Shown here piece after piece: positions 33,545 through 38,188 of a stretch of DNA of 38,188 nt. The translations under genes were made by a program, and so were the position numbers. How positions within the stretch are numbered: the first letter of the stretch is position 1; each line of letters starts with the position of its first letter. The DNA comes from Gammaproteobacteria bacterium (GTDB lineage: Bacteria; Pseudomonadota; Gammaproteobacteria; Pseudomonadales; Cellvibrionaceae). The notes beneath the pieces were generated by a model. The model worked only from the letters and a program-made list of their open reading frames with translations. It did no database searches and was not told the DNA's origin. The DNA lies in contig JANYIO010000204.1 in assembly GCA_025362015.1 (NCBI GenBank), positions 1 through 38,188 on the forward strand, read 5' to 3'.

Positions 33545-34280
33545 CATGGCACTAGCCATTGCGTTATGGCCTACACAAGTTACGCAATATTGCCCACCAT
33601 CAAACGATACACTTATTGTTGGCGTAGCATTTAACAACCAAAATGAATTTTTATATTGTGAATTGTTTAGTCAAATTTCTGAAAAAAAATTTCACTCAGA
33701 TTATATTCGCGAATCCAACACCTTTGCAACAAAGGACTTGGATTTCTCTAATAGCTTATTTTTACCCGATGTAACGCAACTAGATTTTCGCTCAGGAGAG
33801 TTACGCGAAGCAACCATCAACAAGCATCAAGTGAATCTCAAGTACCGCGAAGAAAAAAACAGAAAAGATGAACAGGTAAACTTAGCCCGCAATGAAATGG
33901 ATGCATTAGATGCAGGTTTTAATGATTTTATTCGTGCGCACTGGGATGAGTTAATTACAGGAAATACACTAACGATTAATTTTGGCTCTATAGCACATCA
34001 AAAAACATTACCGCTCCGCATCAGTCAACGAAGTTCAGAAAAATGCGGAAATATTCTTAACAAAGAATGTAGCCCAGCGCCATTTTGTTTTATGATTGAA
34101 ATTGATAATATGTTTTTACGTTTGTTGGTCGGGAATATTAAATTAACCTACGATAAACAACATCGGCTACAGGAGTTCAACGGAACAGTAAATATTCAGA
34201 ATAACAAACAGAAATCACAAAATGCAATTATCCATTATTATTACATCAACGATTACCTTCCAGTTCCAAACATAAAATAG
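33534..34280 (+). CDS. Last lipid-operon gene, unknown function
   Basis: 248 residues, overlapping DUF2878 by 11 bases. A short hydrophobic start (MALAIALWPTQV) may be a signal or anchor. The rest is soluble with a conserved-looking patch DALDAGFNDFIRAHWDEL and alternating strands near the end. The terminator follows at once. I do not recognise the family, but the gene clearly belongs to the operon by its overlap. Confidence 0.7.
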   Translation: MVTSMALAIALWPTQVTQYCPPSNDTLIVGVAFNNQNEFLYCELFSQISEKKFHSDYIRESNTFATKDLDFSNSLFLPDVTQLDFRSGELREATINKHQVNLKYREEKNRKDEQVNLARNEMDALDAGFNDFIRAHWDELITGNTLTINFGSIAHQKTLPLRISQRSSEKCGNILNKECSPAPFCFMIEIDNMFLRLLVGNIKLTYDKQHRLQEFNGTVNIQNNKQKSQNAIIHYYYINDYLPVPNIK

Positions 34281-34286
34281 CGACAT

Positions 34287-34316
34287 AAAAAAGCCCACTC
34301 ACTAGTGGGCTTTTTT
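34287..34316 (+). terminator. Rho-independent terminator ending the lipid operon
   Basis: A perfect 13-base stem (aaaaaagcccact / agtgggctttttt) with a 4-base loop and a T tract, 7 bases after the final stop codon. It sets the right boundary of the operon. Confidence 0.92.
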
Positions 34317-34453
34317 ATTGATACATTCTACAAACTTAAACTTTCACTTTCCTTCTTATAAAACATAAACTCAACAACCTATTTGAGTAGACTGACCATT
34401 GGCCAACAATATGATCAGCTAACAAGCCGCCGATCACAAAACCATCAGCCCGT

Positions 34454-34960
34454 TCAATTTTTATAAGGCATTGCGCCCAAAAAATCTTTTTTACCCAGAT
34501 CAACACCGTTATGACGGAGGATGGCATAAGCGGTAGTTACGTGAAAGAAAAGATTCGGTATTGAGTGTTGAATCGCAAACTCAATACCTGTCAAATACTT
34601 ACCTTCCCAGCGTGGTTGAGTTATATGACGCTCTTCTGCGCCATTGAAGTCTTGGGGAGTGAAAGTATTTAAGTAGGCTTGAACAGTTTTAATCCGTGCT
34701 AGCAACTCTACCAACGTTTTTTCGGTATCTGGATGGCTCGGTGCCTCTTTACCACATAAACGAGCCGCGCCAAATTTTGCAGTATCGCAAGCAATTTGTA
34801 CCTGACGAATCAAGTTGAACTGGTCGGGAGCGAGGCGTGAATTAAGCAGAACCTCAGCATCAATCTTTTTTAGTTCGGCAAATTGTGCTGCTTTTTCCAG
34901 GAAAACAGATAAGTTATCCAAAGTTTTACAATATTGAGTTACGGTAATGGCATAAAGCAT
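34454..34960 (-). CDS. DUF1993 domain protein
   Basis: 168 residues with the DUF1993 layout: helical start (LDNLSVFLEKAAQFAELKKI), central RLAPDQFNLIRQVQIACDTAK and late HSIPNLFFHVTTAYAILRHNGVDLGKKDFLG. The family resembles the DinB-like four-helix bundle. No specific reaction is known. Convergent with the lipid operon and monocistronic. Confidence 0.88.
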   Translation of the reverse strand: MLYAITVTQYCKTLDNLSVFLEKAAQFAELKKIDAEVLLNSRLAPDQFNLIRQVQIACDTAKFGAARLCGKEAPSHPDTEKTLVELLARIKTVQAYLNTFTPQDFNGAEERHITQPRWEGKYLTGIEFAIQHSIPNLFFHVTTAYAILRHNGVDLGKKDFLGAMPYKN

Positions 34961-35096
34961 AAAAAACTCCCAAGTTATAGACGTTGATGAATGTCGCTAT
35001 ACATGATTGGGGGGATAAAGTTGTGTTTCAAGCGCAAATTAACATTATCTTTTAGCCAAGGCAATTCGTTAATTATGATAAAAGATACGCTTTAAG

Positions 35097-35582
35097 TTAC
35101 AGCTGACTGGCCATTAACAATGCGTCTTCATTGCCATTAGCTGTAGGATAATAATTTTTGCGGTGTCCCACTTCAAAAAAACCTTCCTTAGAATAGAGCT
35201 CAATTGCTTTGCGGTTAGAGACACGAACTTCTAAAAATAACATATCGGCGTAACCGCGCACACACTCAATAGCATGCTGCAACAAACACGAACCAATACC
35301 TTTGCGCTGGAACTTAGGCAATACAGAAATATTGAGTAATTCAGCATCACCTCCTCCGTGAGTAACGACAACATAACCCACTAAATTATGATTATGTTCA
35401 GCCAGCCAACAACGTTGCCGGCCTTTCAAGCAATCTTCAAAACTGGATTGTCGCCAGGGATGCGAATGCGCACTACGCTCAAGGTCCATGAGCACAGGAA
35501 TATCTTGCTCTGTTAATAAGCGTAATGACAATTGAATGCCGGATACGCTAGTGATTATTAAAGGCAGCGTAAATTCATTCAT
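35097..35582 (-). CDS. rimI: RimI ribosomal-protein S18 N-acetyltransferase
   Basis: 161 residues from the ATG at 35582; the longer frame to 35654 would overlap the gene upstream. The GNAT acetyl-CoA loop QRKGIG is in the middle, with LNISVLPKF and EVRVSNRKAIELYSKEGF as typical flanks. RimI acetylates the N-terminal Ala of S18. The start is 4 bases after the HolD-like stop, a conserved pairing in gammaproteobacteria. Confidence 0.9.
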   Translation of the reverse strand: MNEFTLPLIITSVSGIQLSLRLLTEQDIPVLMDLERSAHSHPWRQSSFEDCLKGRQRCWLAEHNHNLVGYVVVTHGGGDAELLNISVLPKFQRKGIGSCLLQHAIECVRGYADMLFLEVRVSNRKAIELYSKEGFFEVGHRKNYYPTANGNEDALLMASQL

Positions 35583-35586
35583 GATT

Positions 35587-36396
35587 TTATAAGTGATACT
35601 GCTCGAACGCGTAATACAATTGACGTTTTTGCAACGGCTGCTGAAGAAGCTCATTGCAGCTCGGCAAAATTAGCGCACCGAATAAAGAATCAGTTAGCAA
35701 TACAGACTGCCACAGACATTCACTTCGCTCAATATCCAACGGCAAAAAATAAGTGGTCGCATTAGCACCCATTAACCACAAATATTTAATCGGACGAATT
35801 TCACATTGAACTGAAAGCCAGGTTTGTAATTCAGTTCTAGCATCAACGATAGTATGTTTTGCAAAACTGTTTTCAAGCATCGGCCAGCGTAAAACCTCTT
35901 CCTTTAAATCAAGTACACATTTTGGGAAAAAACTACGCAGCATATTATTAAGTAACAATTCTGTCGGAAGCGCTAATTTCGTATTCCGCGAATCAATAAT
36001 CATTAAATTTTCAATAGGTCGCCAAACACTTAGATTAAATGCATCTATGACTGGAGAAATATTTTGCGATGATTTAGAGTTTAATTGCGTTTTTTTATCG
36101 TCAACAACGCTTGGGAATGGAGAGTTTTTATTAATTTTTTTGGCTTGCAGCAAATCGATTATTAAATTATTAATAGGTGTAACCGTAGGTGGCACATCCA
36201 AAGTTTCAATTTTCGATGAAATGCTAGATCCTGCGTCGAGCTCAAGACGGATATTATTTTCAGTTGGTGTATTGAGCTTTTCTACAACAGGAATTTTACA
36301 CGGGATAGACATAGCCGCAAAAGGTAAATGCCAGCGTGGCATGTAGGTGTCTACACCCAGCGCGGATAAATACATTTGCCTCTGCAATTCATTCAT
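35587..36396 (-). CDS. HolD-like protein upstream of rimI (putative DNA polymerase III psi)
   Basis: 269 residues. The start MNELQRQMYLSALGVDTYMPRW matches (split) the N-terminal peptide of gammaproteobacterial psi-like proteins that bind the chi subunit. The C-terminal part (about 135-260) may be the domain, with LIDSRNT and LMGANATTYFLP-type strands. A low-complexity polar linker lies between. Position upstream of rimI matches holD-rimI. Annotation as psi rests on context and the short N-terminal match; sequence divergence in this family is high. Confidence 0.6.
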   Translation of the reverse strand: MNELQRQMYLSALGVDTYMPRWHLPFAAMSIPCKIPVVEKLNTPTENNIRLELDAGSSISSKIETLDVPPTVTPINNLIIDLLQAKKINKNSPFPSVVDDKKTQLNSKSSQNISPVIDAFNLSVWRPIENLMIIDSRNTKLALPTELLLNNMLRSFFPKCVLDLKEEVLRWPMLENSFAKHTIVDARTELQTWLSVQCEIRPIKYLWLMGANATTYFLPLDIERSECLWQSVLLTDSLFGALILPSCNELLQQPLQKRQLYYAFEQYHL

Positions 36397-36404
36397 ATTG
36401 AAAA

Positions 36405-37955
36405 TTAAATTCCGTCATGCTGCGGATGTGATTTTTGCGTGCGCGACGACAGTATATTTAGCGCATGTAAATATGCCTTGGCTGAAGCCGTAATAATATC
36501 CGTATCGGCACCGACACCATTTACAATATGACCGTCATGCTCCAAGCGAACCGTAACATCACCCTGCGAATCGGTCCCTTGAGTAATCGCATTTACAGAA
36601 TAGAGCTGTAAATGCGATCCACTGTTTACAATTAATTCAATCGTTTTAAATGTAGCATCAACAGGACCAGAACCTATTGCGGAGGCAGCAATATTTTTGC
36701 CATTCACGCACAAGGTTATTTTTGCGGATGGAGCTCTGCCCGTTTTACACAGTACTTCTATCTCAACCAATTGATAAATTTCCTTTAGGTCTTGTGGATG
36801 CCCATCGCTCATGAGCACTTGCAAGTCTTCATCAAAAATTTCGTGTTTTTTATCTGCTAGTGCTTTAAATCGCGCAAAAGCTGCATTCAATTCGTCTGCA
36901 TGTTCGAATGTAATTCCCAAAGATTCAAAGCGTGCTTTAACTGCGGCACGACCTGAATGTTTACCTAACACTAGTTTGTTTGCATGCCAACCTACATCTT
37001 CAGCGCGCATTATTTCATAGGTTTCACGATGCTTTAAAATACCGTCCTGATGAATACCTGATTCATGGGCAAACGCATTAATACCAACAATCGCTTTATT
37101 GGGTTGCACAGGAAAACCGGTGATACTTGATACTAAACGTGATGTTGGAACAATATGGCTAATATCAATATTTGTTTTTACCGGCATTAAATCTTTACGA
37201 GTTTTAATTGCCATGACAATTTCTTCTAACGCGGCATTACCTGCCCGCTCGCCCAAGCCATTGATTGTGCATTCAACTTGACGAGCGCCGTTCATAACAG
37301 CAGAAAGGGAGTTAGCGACAGCCAAACCTAAATCGTTATGGCAGTGCGTAGAAAAAATTGCCTTATCGGAATTAGGAACATTTTCAATTAAACGGCGAAA
37401 CATATTTCCATATTCATTTGGCTCACCATAACCAACTGTGTCTGGCAAATTAATTGTACGCGCACCTGCATTAATGACCGATTCAATGATGCGGCACATA
37501 AATTCGAACTCAGAACGACTGGCATCCTCAAGTGAAAATTCTACATCATCCGTAAATTGGCGTGCTAATTTAATAGCCGCAACTGCTTGGTCAAGAACCT
37601 TTGCTGGATCCATTTGTAATTTATATTGCATATGAATTGGCGAGGTCGCAATAAAAGTGTGGATCCTGCCAGAATTTGCAGGTTTTAGTGCCTCGGCTGC
37701 GCGCTCAATATCGCCGCGAATTGCGCGGGCTAGACTACAGACAGTTGAATCTTTAATCACTTCAGCAACCGCGCGAACAGATTCAAAATCGCCAATACTT
37801 GCAATGGCAAAGCCAGCTTCAATAACATCAACATGCATTTTTTCAAGCATCTTCGCAATACGAACTTTTTCATCGCGGGTCATTGATGCACCCGGACTCT
37901 GTTCACCATCGCGTAAAGTTGTATCAAAAATGACTAATTTATTTTTTGATGTCAT
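36405..37955 (-). CDS. leuA: 2-isopropylmalate synthase
   Basis: 516 residues. The DRE-TIM HMGL-like barrel has [16 protein letters not shown] at the start, THCHNDLG metal ligands and [10 protein letters not shown], followed by the regulatory domain (about 390-516) that binds leucine for feedback inhibition. It condenses acetyl-CoA with 2-ketoisovalerate, the first step of leucine synthesis. Gene order leuA then holD-like then rimI on the minus strand has gaps under 10 bases and may be partly co-transcribed. A TATAAT -10 lies at 38003-38008. Confidence 0.96.
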   Translation of the reverse strand: MTSKNKLVIFDTTLRDGEQSPGASMTRDEKVRIAKMLEKMHVDVIEAGFAIASIGDFESVRAVAEVIKDSTVCSLARAIRGDIERAAEALKPANSGRIHTFIATSPIHMQYKLQMDPAKVLDQAVAAIKLARQFTDDVEFSLEDASRSEFEFMCRIIESVINAGARTINLPDTVGYGEPNEYGNMFRRLIENVPNSDKAIFSTHCHNDLGLAVANSLSAVMNGARQVECTINGLGERAGNAALEEIVMAIKTRKDLMPVKTNIDISHIVPTSRLVSSITGFPVQPNKAIVGINAFAHESGIHQDGILKHRETYEIMRAEDVGWHANKLVLGKHSGRAAVKARFESLGITFEHADELNAAFARFKALADKKHEIFDEDLQVLMSDGHPQDLKEIYQLVEIEVLCKTGRAPSAKITLCVNGKNIAASAIGSGPVDATFKTIELIVNSGSHLQLYSVNAITQGTDSQGDVTVRLEHDGHIVNGVGADTDIITASAKAYLHALNILSSRTQKSHPQHDGI

Positions 37956-38002
37956 GGTGAGTCTCGATTAAAAATAATAAGGTTACTGAAAAATATTGAG
38001 TA

Positions 38003-38008
38003 ATTATA
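38003..38008 (-). promoter_or_regulatory. Candidate -10 box of leuA
   Basis: A perfect TATAAT on the minus strand about 48 bases upstream of the leuA start. A matching -35 is poor (TTTAGG or TTAGGT, 17-18 bases away). The AT-rich inverted repeat ctaaatttag at 38046-38055 lies further upstream. Confidence 0.4.
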
Positions 38009-38059
38009 AAGCAAGCTTGAGGTAAACCTAAATTTAAATCCACATCTAAATTTAGTCAT

Positions 38060-38096
38060 AAAAAAACGCCCCGACAGTTATCTGAAGGGGCGTTTT
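38060..38096 (-). terminator. Terminator of the rRNA operon
   Basis: A 10-base stem (aaaacgcccc / ggggcgtttt) with a 14-base loop. On the minus strand it ends in a run of seven T, directly downstream of the 5S rRNA gene, so it most likely ends the rrn transcript. Weaker T content on the plus side. Confidence 0.88.
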
Positions 38097-38104
38097 AGAT
38101 TTAA

Positions 38105-38188
38105 GAGCTTGACGATGACCTACTCTCACATGGGGAAACCCCACACTACCATCGGCGCTAAGTCGTTTCACTTCTGAGTTCGGGATGG
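38105..38188 (-). rRNA. rrf: 5S ribosomal RNA, 3' part
   Basis: The reverse complement reads CCATCCCGAACTCAGAAGTG ... GGTAGTGTGGGG ... GAGAGTAGGTCATCGTC, the conserved 3' two thirds of Pseudomonas/Cellvibrio-type 5S rRNA. The 5' third and the rest of the rRNA operon lie beyond the right edge. The exact 3' end (about 38105) is judged from pairing of related 5S molecules. Confidence 0.95.

Overview
The window looks like a chromosome segment of a polysaccharide-degrading gammaproteobacterium, most likely Cellvibrio or a close relative. This is an inference from several signs. There is a glycosidase and TonB-receptor sugar locus, and an extracellular lipoprotein with long Ser/Ala/Val linkers of the type common in that family. 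There is also a gspAB pair, a Pseudomonas/Cellvibrio-type 5S rRNA, and the gene orders holD-like/rimI and csdE next to tcdA.

Bases 1-8323 (all minus strand) form an amino-sugar/galactoside locus: a TonB-dependent receptor, a secreted GH27 glycosidase, a DMT-type permease, a KbaZ/GatZ-like protein, an AgaS-type SIS-domain enzyme and a BadF-type sugar kinase that runs off the left edge. AgaS plus KbaZ plus a kinase points to N-acetylgalactosamine (GalNAc) rather than galactose. The GH27 enzyme has lost the glutamate expected at the substrate 2-position, which fits an alpha-N-acetylgalactosaminidase. Divergent from it, at 8863-11157, is a large lipoprotein with a parallel beta-helix. The 533-base gap between them carries four TTCGAA sites, two of which lie directly after the -35 hexamers of two outward-facing candidate promoters.

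Bases 11158-12600 look like decayed accessory DNA: a hypothetical membrane protein, a possible 38-residue membrane peptide and a broken remnant of a SprT-like zinc-ribbon protein. Next come hflX with a small partner gene, a GAF histidine kinase, a LysR regulator divergent from a secreted SnoaL-like protein, and a small secreted protein of unknown function.

Bases 18822-20898 hold tcdA, csdE and a TatD hydrolase. Bases 21312-24586 hold a MipA/OmpV-like outer membrane protein and gspA-gspB. A TetR regulator and an LpxR-type lipid A deacylase follow, and each gene has the same 13-base motif just upstream.

Bases 26899-34280 are the most striking part. An ECF sigma factor and its ChrR-type zinc anti-sigma factor sit divergent from a tightly coupled seven-gene operon: SnoaL-like, SDR, FAD amine-oxidase-like, DUF1365, Cfa-like methyltransferase, DUF2878 and a last gene of unknown family. 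The 15-base palindrome between them supplies two back-to-back TGATCC -35 elements, each followed by exactly 17 bases and GTAAA. This layout predicts a singlet-oxygen/peroxide-triggered lipid-modification system. The Cfa-like enzyme has changed residues at two positions of the canonical bicarbonate site, so its product may not be a simple cyclopropane fatty acid.

The right end carries a DUF1993 gene, rimI with a HolD-like gene, leuA, an rRNA-operon terminator and the 3' part of a 5S rRNA gene, all on the minus strand.
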